From Myxococcales bacterium (GTDB lineage Bacteria; Myxococcota_A; Polyangia; Nannocystales; Nannocystaceae), in the NCBI GenBank assembly GCA_020633295.1, contig JACKDW010000007.1:124001-188000 (forward strand): a stretch of 64,000 nt of DNA, in the 5' to 3' direction. The notes below the pieces were generated by a model. That model saw nothing but the letters and a program-made list of their open reading frames with translations. It was not told the origin of the DNA and ran no database searches. Within the stretch, counting starts at the first letter, position 1. Each line of letters opens with the position of its first letter. Positions 1 through 8,299 of this stretch are shown here, piece by piece. Made by a program: the position numbers and the translations under genes.

Positions 1-2320
1 CGTTCTCGACGACGTTGAAGCGGTCGCCGGCCGAGGGCGCGCCGTCGAGGCCGAGGACCTCGACCGGCGTCGACGGCCCGACCTCCCGGAGGGTCTTGCC
101 GCGATCCGTGAGCATCGCGCGGACCTTACCGCTGGCCTCGTTGGCGACCATGATCTCGCCCTTGTGCAGCGTGCCTGCGCGCACGAGCACGGTCGCGATG
201 GGTCCGCGGCCCTTGTCGACGCGCGCCTCGAGCACGACGCCCTCGGCGCGCCCCGCCGGGCTGGCGCGAAGATCGAGCATCTCGGTCTGGAGCGCGAGCA
301 TCTCGAGCAGGCGATCGATCCCGGCGCCGGTCTTGGCCGAGACCTCCACGACGATCGTCTCGCCGCCGAACTCCTCGCCGACCAAGCCGTGCTCCATGAG
401 CATCTGCTTGACGCGACCCGGGTTGGCGTCGGGCTTGTCGATCTTGTTGAGCGCCACGATGATCGGCACCTCGGCCTCGTTGGCGTGCTTGATCGCCTCG
501 ACGGTCGTCGGCATCACGCCGTCGTCGGCGGCGACGACGAGCACCACTACGTCGGTGACGTGGGCGCCGCGGGAGCGCATGGCCGAGAACGCCTCGTGGC
601 CGGGCGTGTCGAGGAACACGACATCGCCGGTCTCGGTGCTGACCTTGTAGGCGCCGATGTGCTGGGTGATGCCGCCCGACTCGCCCTCGGCGACCTGCGC
701 CGAGCGGATCTTGTCGAGCAAGCTCGTCTTGCCGTGGTCGACGTGACCCATCATGGTCACGACCGGCGCGCGCGGGATCGTCTCGCCGCGCTCATCGTCA
801 CGGACGAGCGCCTCCTCCTGGAAGGCGACGTTGTCGGCGGTGTAGCCGAACTCGCCGGCCACGAGCTCGGCGGTCTCGAAGTCGATCGCGTTGTTGATCG
901 TGAGACCGCGCAGGCCCATGCCCCAAAGGACACGCATGATCGCGCCGGCCTTCTTGCCCATCTGGTGGGCGAGGTCGGCGACCTGGATGACCTCGTTGAC
1001 GCGGATGCGCTTCTTCGCGTCGCTCATCTCCTGCGTGGTCACGCGGGAGGGCTGGTGCTGGCCGCGACGCATGCCGCGGGGCGGCATCTTGCGCTTACGA
1101 CCCTGCTGCTGGATCCGCTCTTCTCGCTGCTTGCGCTGGCTCGCGCGGCCGCGCTGCGGCTCCTCATTGGCGTCGGTGATGATGACTTGCTGACGCGCGC
1201 GCGACTGATTGAGCTGGATGAAGCCCTTGATCGAGGGCCCCGAGCGACGCTTCTCGACGCCGACGATCACGCCCGCGTCGTTGCGAACAACACGACGACC
1301 GCCCGGCGCCGCTTCACTCGCGGGCGCCGGCTCGGGCTCGGGCTGCGCCGGCGCGTGCTGCTGCTTGGCGACCACGGGCGCGGGCTCTTCACGCCGCAGG
1401 GGCTCGCGTCGCTCCGCGGCGCGCGGCGACGGCGCTGGTGCTGGCGACGACGGACGCGGCGCGCTCGTCGGACGCGATTCAGCGCGCTGCCGCTCCTTCT
1501 CCATGCGGATCAAGAGACCGCCGGGAAGCTTGCGGGTGTTACGCGGAAGCTCAATGCGGGTCCCGACCGCCGGGCGCCGACGCGGTGCCTCACGGGCCGC
1601 GTCGTCCGACTTCTGATCGACGGACTCCTCGTCCGCGAGGAGAACCTCGGGGCTCTCCACGGGCTCCTTCGCCGCGGGCTCCTCGACCTGCGCACGCCGA
1701 CGGATCGGCGCGGGCGTCTCGGGCACCTCGGTCTCGGCGGTCGCGCTCGCGCCGTCCCGTCGACGAATGGTGGGACCCGAGATGATCCTCGGTCGATTCG
1801 CGCGCGCGACCGCGGCCGCGTCGCGGGCAGCGGCTTCACGCTCCGCGAGCTCCCGCGCTGCAGCCTCACGCTTCTCGGCCGCCTCACGCTCACGATCCGC
1901 GGGACGCGGACGGGTGGACTGACGACGAATCACGGTCGCTCGCTTCTTTCGCGCCTTCGGGGCGCCCGAACTACCAGCCTTGCCGCTGTTGTGACCGCTG
2001 CCGTTGCTGTGACCGCTGTTGCTGCCGGCGCCGCTGTTGCTGCTACCGCCGCCGCTGTGGCTGCTGCCGCCGCTGTGGCTGCTGCCGCCGCTGTGACTAC
2101 TGCCACCGCCGCTGTTGTGACCGCCGCCGCTGTTGCTGCCGCCACCACTACTACCGCCACCGCCACGAAGCGACCGACGGACGTGGTCCGCTTCCTCGAC
2201 CGTCAGGGTGCTCATGTAGTTCTTGATCGTGAAGCCGAGGCCACGCACGATCTTCTGCATTTCCTTGTTGTCCTTGCCCAATTCGCGGGCAAGCTCGTAC
2301 ACCCGTATCTTCGTCGCCAT
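1..2320 (-). CDS. infB: Translation initiation factor IF-2 (3' end outside window)
   Basis: IF-2 is the GTPase that brings initiator tRNA to the 30S subunit. The minus-strand frame opening with ATG at 2320 reads MATKIRVYELARELGKDNKE, the usual N-terminal IF2 helical motif. It continues without a stop to the window edge, so the C-terminal domains are missing here. A Gly/Ser/His/Asn-rich linker (about 1980-2165) and a charged Arg/Glu/Pro/Ala region follow. The G domain is complete in its key motifs: GHVDHGKT (G1), DTPGHEAF (G3) and NKID (G4). It starts 4 bases after the ylxR stop and closes the visible part of the rimP-nusA-ylxR-infB operon. The long low-complexity N-terminal region is typical of myxobacterial and actinobacterial IF2, but the GGSSHS repeats are unusual. 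Confidence 0.97.
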   Translation of the reverse strand, partial: MATKIRVYELARELGKDNKEMQKIVRGLGFTIKNYMSTLTVEEADHVRRSLRGGGGSSGGGSNSGGGHNSGGGSSHSGGSSHSGGSSHSGGGSSNSGAGSNSGHSNGSGHNSGKAGSSGAPKARKKRATVIRRQSTRPRPADREREAAEKREAAARELAEREAAARDAAAVARANRPRIISGPTIRRRDGASATAETEVPETPAPIRRRAQVEEPAAKEPVESPEVLLADEESVDQKSDDAAREAPRRRPAVGTRIELPRNTRKLPGGLLIRMEKERQRAESRPTSAPRPSSPAPAPSPRAAERREPLRREEPAPVVAKQQHAPAQPEPEPAPASEAAPGGRRVVRNDAGVIVGVEKRRSGPSIKGFIQLNQSRARQQVIITDANEEPQRGRASQRKQREERIQQQGRKRKMPPRGMRRGQHQPSRVTTQEMSDAKKRIRVNEVIQVADLAHQMGKKAGAIMRVLWGMGLRGLTINNAIDFETAELVAGEFGYTADNVAFQEEALVRDDERGETIPRAPVVTMMGHVDHGKTSLLDKIRSAQVAEGESGGITQHIGAYKVSTETGDVVFLDTPGHEAFSAMRSRGAHVTDVVVLVVAADDGVMPTTVEAIKHANEAEVPIIVALNKIDKPDANPGRVKQMLMEHGLVGEEFGGETIVVEVSAKTGAGIDRLLEMLALQTEMLDLRASPAGRAEGVVLEARVDKGRGPIATVLVRAGTLHKGEIMVANEASGKVRAMLTDRGKTLREVGPSTPVEVLGLDGAPSAGDRFNVVEN
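2054..2107 (-). repeat. 18-bp tandem repeat encoding GGSSHS in IF2
   Basis: Three near-identical 18-bp units lie at 2054-2071, 2072-2089 and 2090-2107. On the minus strand they encode Gly-Gly-Ser-Ser-His-Ser within a longer Gly/Ser/Asn/His linker. The repeat is in frame and varies in length by whole codons, so it looks like slippage-generated linker rather than a separate element. Confidence 0.8.
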
Positions 2321-2324
2321 GTGC

Positions 2325-2717
2325 TCAGACCTCCCCCTTCTCGGAAGCGTCGCGAAGCGCGGCTTCCAGCCGTTGGAGGCGGTGGACGCGAGGGCTGGCA
2401 GCCGCGTCACGGCTGCAGCGATTGAAGAGTTCGATCTCGGTTCTCAAGGACGTACTCAGGGTTGACCAAAGTCGGGCTGAATCGACGTGTACACGGCCCT
2501 GGCGACTAAACGCGCGCGCGAAGCCACCGCGCTTGACGGCGCGGTTGAAACACTGAAGCGATGGACACAGGTAGGCGCTCCGTCCCACCGTGGCCGCTAA
2601 TTCGGCGCGACGCACGGCGGGCACAATATCACCACTGGCAACCTGCCGCACCCGCAGCAGGTCCTCCGGTGGATGTCGGGTACGACACCCGACACAGGTG
2701 CGCCTCGATGGGCTCAT
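2325..2717 (-). CDS. ylxR: YlxR family RNA-binding protein
   Basis: A 130-residue protein of the YlxR (DUF448) family, small RNA-binding proteins encoded between nusA and infB; in Firmicutes the family (RnpM) is reported to modulate RNase P. It begins MSPSRRTCVGCRTRHPPEDL, showing the family's CxGC motif, followed by GRSAYLCPSLQCFNRAVKRG, which matches the conserved GR-x-AY-C segment. The usual length is about 90-100 residues. Here there is a C-terminal extension rich in Arg. The ATG at 2717 directly abuts the nusA TGA (2718-2720), which implies translational coupling. Confidence 0.93.
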   Translation of the reverse strand: MSPSRRTCVGCRTRHPPEDLLRVRQVASGDIVPAVRRAELAATVGRSAYLCPSLQCFNRAVKRGGFARAFSRQGRVHVDSARLWSTLSTSLRTEIELFNRCSRDAAASPRVHRLQRLEAALRDASEKGEV

Positions 2718-4118
<1,401 letters not shown>

Positions 4119-4127
4119 GCCTCGAAC

Positions 4128-4793
4128 CTAGCCCTCGTACACAAGGTTTGCCCGCTTGATCGCGGTCAGGGGAATCTCGTCGACGCGCTCGCTGTCGAGC
4201 GCCCGAACGCGGACCGTTCCGCGTCGCGGGTCACTCGGCGCTGCCGCGTCCGCGACGGCGCCGGCGATCGTCCCGTGAAAGACTCGCTGCCGGGCGTTCT
4301 CCCCGGTGGCGCCGGGGATCGCACGACGCGTGCGGACCACGACCCGCGAGCCGATGAAGCGCTCGAAGTGAGCGAGTTTGGTGAGCGCGCGCTCGATGCC
4401 CGGGGACGACACCTCGAGCGTGTAAGGGTCGGCGAGCAACGAGCGAAGCGCTGCGGAGCCGGGCGAATCCGCGCTGGCCTCCGCGGCGTCGAGCGCGGTG
4501 CTGATAACACGACCCATTTTGGTGCAATCGTCAAGCGTGACCTGCTCAGCTTCATCGAGGCGATCAAGGTACACGCGAAAGATCCGAGTTCGCCCGCGAC
4601 CGACGAGCTCGACGGCGATGACTTCAAAGCCGAGCGTTGCGACGACGGGCTCGAGGAGGTCCTCGAGAACTTCGGCCCCGGAGCCAGCGCGCGCGGTATC
4701 GGCCTCCTCATCAGGAGCCGCCGGGGTGCTGGATTGTGTCTGGCCGGGAGGTCGTCGGTCGCCGTGGCCAGGGTTGCTGCTGGGCCTCATCAC
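4128..4793 (-). CDS. rimP: Ribosome maturation factor RimP
   Basis: RimP is needed for 30S subunit maturation. The 221-residue protein contains the conserved parts of the family: the N-terminal VLEDLLEPVVATLGFEVIAVE segment, DCTKMGRVIS, and YTLEVSSPGIERALTKLAHFERF. A Pro/Ser-rich N-terminal extension of about 40 residues precedes the conserved region. GTG at 4793 is followed directly by ATG at 4790, and either may be the start. There is no clear Shine-Dalgarno sequence; a T-run belonging to an upstream hairpin lies immediately before it. rimP is the first large gene of the rimP-nusA-ylxR-infB operon. Confidence 0.95.
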   Translation of the reverse strand: MMRPSSNPGHGDRRPPGQTQSSTPAAPDEEADTARAGSGAEVLEDLLEPVVATLGFEVIAVELVGRGRTRIFRVYLDRLDEAEQVTLDDCTKMGRVISTALDAAEASADSPGSAALRSLLADPYTLEVSSPGIERALTKLAHFERFIGSRVVVRTRRAIPGATGENARQRVFHGTIAGAVADAAAPSDPRRGTVRVRALDSERVDEIPLTAIKRANLVYEG

Positions 4794-4798
4794 GAAAC

Positions 4799-4830
4799 AA
4801 AAAAGCGAGCTGAGCTCATGACCCGCTCGC
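4799..4830 (-). terminator. Intrinsic terminator/attenuator in the rimP leader
   Basis: Read on the minus strand, GCGAGC (4830-4825) pairs with GCTCGC (4810-4805) across a 14-nt loop and is followed at once by six T residues (4804-4799). The T-run ends about 6 bases before the rimP GTG. A terminator so close to the first gene of the nusA operon, with no gene other than a possible leader peptide ahead of it, suggests attenuation. The stem is only 6 bp, so strength is uncertain. Confidence 0.6.
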
Positions 4831-4862
4831 GCATAATGCGAAAGGATGTCGACGCGTCTGTA

Positions 4863-4925
4863 TCACAGTGCCCACAAGCGAGCAAGCCCCGCCGACGCGA
4901 TGTTTCTCGGGCCCCTGGAGAGCAT
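4863..4925 (-). CDS. Possible 20-residue leader peptide of the rimP operon
   Basis: A short minus-strand ORF encodes MLSRGPRNIASAGLARLWAL. It is preceded by a strong GGAGG Shine-Dalgarno sequence (4931-4935) with 5-nt spacing, better than that of most genes in this window. Its TGA lies about 32 nt before the terminator-like hairpin that precedes rimP. No run of a single regulatory codon is obvious. I infer a leader peptide from the ribosome binding site and the position alone. The frame is open further upstream (to 5345), but that part shows no recognisable domain. Confidence 0.4.
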   Translation of the reverse strand: MLSRGPRNIASAGLARLWAL

Positions 4926-5316
4926 ATAGACCTCCTCACCGGCTTCCGCCGAGTCTCGAGCCGAGACGCCGACGGGCGCCCGGGGGTTCGCCTCGACTCG
5001 ACGCCCATACCCTGTAGTTTCAACCACTTGGCATTCACAGTACAGGTCGATCCAGGATGATCCGGGATGACCCGTGATGGATCCGACGGTGCGGCCGGAG
5101 TTTGTTAGCATGACGGCACGTGGACGCAGGTACCCCGCACCACCACACGGGCCTCCGCGCGGCCCGGGGCTGCGCCTTCCGCCGGCGTTCGCGCGCGCAA
5201 TCAAACATCGTTCGGTCGCCCGTCGACGGCGGTCCGATGACGGCACGCGGAAGAACGGCAGGCCGACGAAACATCCGCGGCCGTGATGACGTTCGGTCGC
5301 TGAAGCGAGGCGGGCG
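4926..5316. promoter_or_regulatory. Divergent intergenic region between the rimP leader and the sigma factor gene
   Basis: This stretch must hold the promoter of the leftward rimP operon and that of the rightward sigma factor gene. I see no convincing -35/-10 pair. It contains three 10-bp direct repeats (5049-5078). No protein with recognisable domains is encoded on either strand. Confidence 0.5.
5049..5078. repeat. Three 10-bp direct repeats (GATCCaGGAT type)
   Basis: GATCCAGGAT, GATCCGGGAT and GACCCGTGAT follow each other at exactly 10-bp spacing, so they would lie on one face of the helix. They sit between the divergent rimP leader and the ECF sigma gene and could be a regulator-binding array. 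No regulator can be named. Confidence 0.5.
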
Positions 5317-5976
5317 ATGTCGGTAGACGCCGCCCGTGAACACAACGGTCAAGGGCTGCACGCCCTGATGGAGCGCTACGTCGACGGCGACCGACGGGCC
5401 TTCGCGCGAATGCACGCGATGCTGGCTCCACGCCTCCGCAGGTTCTTGATGAAATTCGTACGCGACGAGGCGACGGTCGAGGATCTCGTCCAGCTGACCA
5501 TGCTCAAGGCGCACCTGGCCCGAGAGCGCTTCCAGGTCCAGGGCGGCAACCCAGACGGGGCCGTCCAAGGCTGGTACTTCGCGATCGCGCGCAACGTCGC
5601 TATGGATCACCTGCGCAAGCAGTACCGCCAAGACCGCCACATGGTCCGGGCGCGCGGCGACCAGGACGACGCGAGCTCGGATGTCGTGACCTCGCTCGCG
5701 GACGACGCGCCGTCCATCGAAGAGATCGGCATCAACCGCGAGGCCGAGCTCGAGATCGTGGAGCGCGTACACGAGGCCATCGCCAAGCTCCCCATGAGCC
5801 AGCGCGAGGTCGTGGAGCTGCACAAACTCCGCGGCATGACGATGGCGGAGATCGCCCGCCGCCTCAAGATTCGCGAGGGCGCGGTGCGAGTCCGCGCCCA
5901 TCGCGCCTACAAGTCTCTCGCCCGCTGGCTCGTGCCGAGCTCTTTGCTACCCCTGTTGATGTACCCGCTGACCTGA
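5317..5976 (+). CDS. ECF-type RNA polymerase sigma factor
   Basis: A 219-residue sigma-70 family protein of the extracytoplasmic-function class. Region 2 covers roughly residues 20-110 (MLAPRLRRFLMKFVRDEA, VEDLVQLTMLKAHLARERF, GWYFAIARNVAMDHLRKQYR) and region 4 roughly residues 145-205 (AIAKLPMSQREVVELHKLRG, MTMAEIARRLKIREGAVRVR, the helix-turn-helix). There is no region 3. It is followed 13 bp downstream by a six-helix membrane protein resembling NrsF anti-sigma factors, so the two probably form a sigma/anti-sigma pair. The signal is unknown. A short hydrophobic tail after region 4 (SSLLPLLMYPLT) is atypical. Confidence 0.93.
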   Translation: MSVDAAREHNGQGLHALMERYVDGDRRAFARMHAMLAPRLRRFLMKFVRDEATVEDLVQLTMLKAHLARERFQVQGGNPDGAVQGWYFAIARNVAMDHLRKQYRQDRHMVRARGDQDDASSDVVTSLADDAPSIEEIGINREAELEIVERVHEAIAKLPMSQREVVELHKLRGMTMAEIARRLKIREGAVRVRAHRAYKSLARWLVPSSLLPLLMYPLT

Positions 5977-5989
5977 GCGTCGTCTGTCC

Positions 5990-6628
5990 ATGAACGCCAA
6001 CGCACCACGCATCGACGCCAAGGCCTTGATCGACGAGGACCTCGCGGCGCTCCAGCAGGAGCGACGCCGACACTTCGTCCCGGCGCTCGTCGTCGCCCTC
6101 GGCGCGCTGCTGCTCGCCGCGGTGCTCTCAGGCGTCCGCGGGGACATGTTCTCTCAGCCAGCTTGGAAAGTCGCGCTGCAGATCGCGGTGTGGGTGCAGT
6201 GCCTCCTGGTGCTCCCGGCCATCGGGCTCGGGCTGATCTTCCCCGGGCGAGCCGCGCGCGTCGGCGTCGTCGGGCTCGCCGCCGTCACGACGCTGCTCGC
6301 GGGCGTCGGCATGCCGACCGAGCTACCCAGCGTGACGAGCATGGTCACGCACGCGGTCTCGGACGGCTTCGGCTGCGTCGCCTACGTGTTCGGGGCCGGC
6401 CTCGCGCTGCTCGCCCTAGGCTACTTCAGCGGCGCGTTCGTGCAGCGGCGTCGGAGCCAGGCCGTGCTCTGGGTGACCGCCGGCATCGCGATGGCGACGC
6501 TCGACGCGGTCACGTGGCACTGCCCCGCCACCGATCCAACCCACACGATCTCGACGCACGTGGGCGCGGCGGTGGTCATCCTCGTGATCACGAGCGTGCT
6601 GGCGATCGTGATCCACGCGCGCCGCTGA
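5990..6628 (+). CDS. Six-helix NrsF/DUF1109-like anti-sigma factor
   Basis: A 212-residue membrane protein with an approximately 30-residue cytoplasmic N-terminus (MNANAPRIDAKALIDEDLAA), then six predicted hydrophobic helices. The end carries a His-Cys-Pro segment (HCPATDPTHTISTHVGAAVV) like that of the NrsF (DUF1109) family, whose members hold ECF sigma factors at the membrane. Cysteines also occur at VQCLL and FGCVAY; NrsF proteins sense stress through conserved cysteines. It starts 13 bp after the sigma gene, which supports the pairing. Similarity is judged by eye, so the family assignment is probable rather than certain. Confidence 0.72.
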   Translation: MNANAPRIDAKALIDEDLAALQQERRRHFVPALVVALGALLLAAVLSGVRGDMFSQPAWKVALQIAVWVQCLLVLPAIGLGLIFPGRAARVGVVGLAAVTTLLAGVGMPTELPSVTSMVTHAVSDGFGCVAYVFGAGLALLALGYFSGAFVQRRRSQAVLWVTAGIAMATLDAVTWHCPATDPTHTISTHVGAAVVILVITSVLAIVIHARR

Positions 6629-6640
6629 GCTGTGCTCAGC

Positions 6641-7204
6641 TCAAAAGCCCGGCATCGAGGCGGTGGGCGCCATCGGGCGCGTCCCGCTCAGGCGCGCCAG
6701 GCGACGGTAGAGCTGCCCGGCGCCCCGCCAGTCGACCGGACAGACGTCGTGCTGTGAGCCGTCGACGAACTCGACGACGAGGACCTCGCGCCGCTCGGGC
6801 AGACGCAGCTCGACGTAGATCGCCACGATGTCGCGCGCCCGCCGGCGAACCCGCTCACCGTGCTCCACGATCGTCAGGGTCCGGCCCAGAAGATAGGGCG
6901 TGCGCGGATGCAGCGCGTGAATCATGGCCCGCAGCCACCCCCAGAGCGGCACCAGCACCATCAGCAGGACAACCCGCAGGAGGAACGCGTGTCCGTCCAC
7001 GGCCACGACCCAGCTCCCGGGCAGCCGCCCGAGCAGCGTGACGAGCAGGATCAGCGCGAGCGTGGCGAACGCGACGGTGTCCATGACCCATCCGAGCCAG
7101 TCATCCGGGCGCGCCGTGCGAAACCACGGGCGCAAAAACCACGGTCGAAGCACCCCAGGAGCGTACCTCGAGACCCGGACGACCGCCGGCCCGATCCCGC
7201 GCAC
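6641..7204 (-). CDS. Hypothetical membrane protein with two transmembrane helices
   Basis: A 187-residue protein that I do not recognise. Hydrophobic helices lie at about residues 40-60 (DTVAFATLALILLVTLLG) and 74-93 (LLRVVLLMVLVPLWGWLRAM). The cytoplasmic C-terminal half (TLTIVEHGERVRRRARDIVA, EVLVVEFVDGSQHDV) looks like a small beta-rich domain of the bacterial PH type, but this is only a resemblance. It starts with GTG at 7204, converges with the anti-sigma gene and lies 21 bp downstream of the lipoprotein gene in the same direction. Confidence 0.75.
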   Translation of the reverse strand: MRGIGPAVVRVSRYAPGVLRPWFLRPWFRTARPDDWLGWVMDTVAFATLALILLVTLLGRLPGSWVVAVDGHAFLLRVVLLMVLVPLWGWLRAMIHALHPRTPYLLGRTLTIVEHGERVRRRARDIVAIYVELRLPERREVLVVEFVDGSQHDVCPVDWRGAGQLYRRLARLSGTRPMAPTASMPGF

Positions 7205-7225
7205 GAGGCACAGACGCGACCGCGA

Positions 7226-8278
7226 TCAATCGAAGGTGACGCGCAGCGAGTACGTGGCCGAGGAATTGTGGCTCGCCTGATCGACGTTCAAGTAGTACGT
7301 CCCGGGGGCTTCGAAAAAGTAGTCGAGCAGCCCGTTGCCCTCCATACACGCGAGCTCGCCGGTCCCGCCGCAGAAGGTGCGAATGTCGACGTTCACGTCG
7401 CCCGTGACCTCGATGAACGCGGCCCCGGGGTAGCCGATCTCGAGCGCGAAGGTGTTCTCTGTGCCAGGTCCCCCGCACGGCCCGTCGGCGTAGCCCTGCC
7501 CGGCCGGGAGGTCGTTCTCCCACAGGAACACGCCGCCCGGCTGCTGCGTGATGGTCGAGGGGTGCAGGTCGCACGCCTCGATCGGCGGCGGCCCATAGAG
7601 GATGTCGAATCCGTAGCGGCCGTCGACGCCGCGCGGTGAGTCGACCGTGAGGTAGTAGTCGACCTTGGCCTCGGCGAAGAACGTGCGTATCGCGCCGACC
7701 TCCAGCGGCTCGGTGCACATGCGCACGACGCCCTCTTCATCGAGGTCCTCGCCGACGCCGCAGACTTCTTTCTCGACGCGGATCACCGGCTCGAAGTCGG
7801 TCTCCTCGCGGATCTTGAAGTACACGTCGACGTCGTAGTTGGTGTTGATCCGGTAGATGTCCTCGGCGCCGCGATCGTTCTCGCCGTCGCCGCACCAGCC
7901 GTCCTCCTCGGAGCGGCCGAGGAGCCGGCCGCGCACCGTGTAGGCCTTGAACGGCAACACGATGGGGTTGGCGCAGCTCCCGAGCGGTGCCTCCGGATCC
8001 CCGGTCGTCGTGTCCGTGTCGGTGGCCGAGTCCGTGTCCGTCTCGGTCTCGGTCTCGGAGGTGTCCGTCCCGTCGTCCGGGGGCGGATCGCCGCTGCGGG
8101 CGCCACAGGCTGTGAACACCAGCGAGCCGACGAGGACCAGCGCGTACCCACTCACCGAGAGGCCGGGGAGCGAACGCGCCCTTCGCCGAGCGCCCGGGAC
8201 TTCGCGGGTCGAGCCTTGTCCGTACATCGCACCCGCAAGTGTACCGCCGGCGCGCCTTTGGTTTGTAAGTTTTTGCAT
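7226..8278 (-). CDS. Secreted lipoprotein with Thr-Glu/Thr-Asp spacer
   Basis: A 350-residue predicted lipoprotein. A hydrophobic segment ending in LVFTAC (Cys58) is a lipobox. It is followed by an acidic TETETDTDSATDTDTTTG spacer, a style I associate with surface lipoproteins of Nannocystis-like myxobacteria. The rest contains two beta-rich parts with regular Cys residues (SCANPIVLPF, GWCGDGENDRGAEDIYRINT, YFFEAPGTYYLNVDQASHNS) resembling bacterial pre-peptidase C-terminal domains, often adhesive or stabilising modules. The ATG at 8278 gives a long n-region; ATG at 8227 would give a more normal 40-residue signal peptide. Function unknown. Confidence 0.85.
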   Translation of the reverse strand: MQKLTNQRRAGGTLAGAMYGQGSTREVPGARRRARSLPGLSVSGYALVLVGSLVFTACGARSGDPPPDDGTDTSETETETDTDSATDTDTTTGDPEAPLGSCANPIVLPFKAYTVRGRLLGRSEEDGWCGDGENDRGAEDIYRINTNYDVDVYFKIREETDFEPVIRVEKEVCGVGEDLDEEGVVRMCTEPLEVGAIRTFFAEAKVDYYLTVDSPRGVDGRYGFDILYGPPPIEACDLHPSTITQQPGGVFLWENDLPAGQGYADGPCGGPGTENTFALEIGYPGAAFIEVTGDVNVDIRTFCGGTGELACMEGNGLLDYFFEAPGTYYLNVDQASHNSSATYSLRVTFD

Positions 8279-8299
8279 GATTGACGAATTGAGCGGCCC

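Noticed and set aside
164..2425. A 753-residue open frame on the plus strand
   Set aside because: Antisense to infB, whose G-domain motifs are unmistakable on the minus strand.
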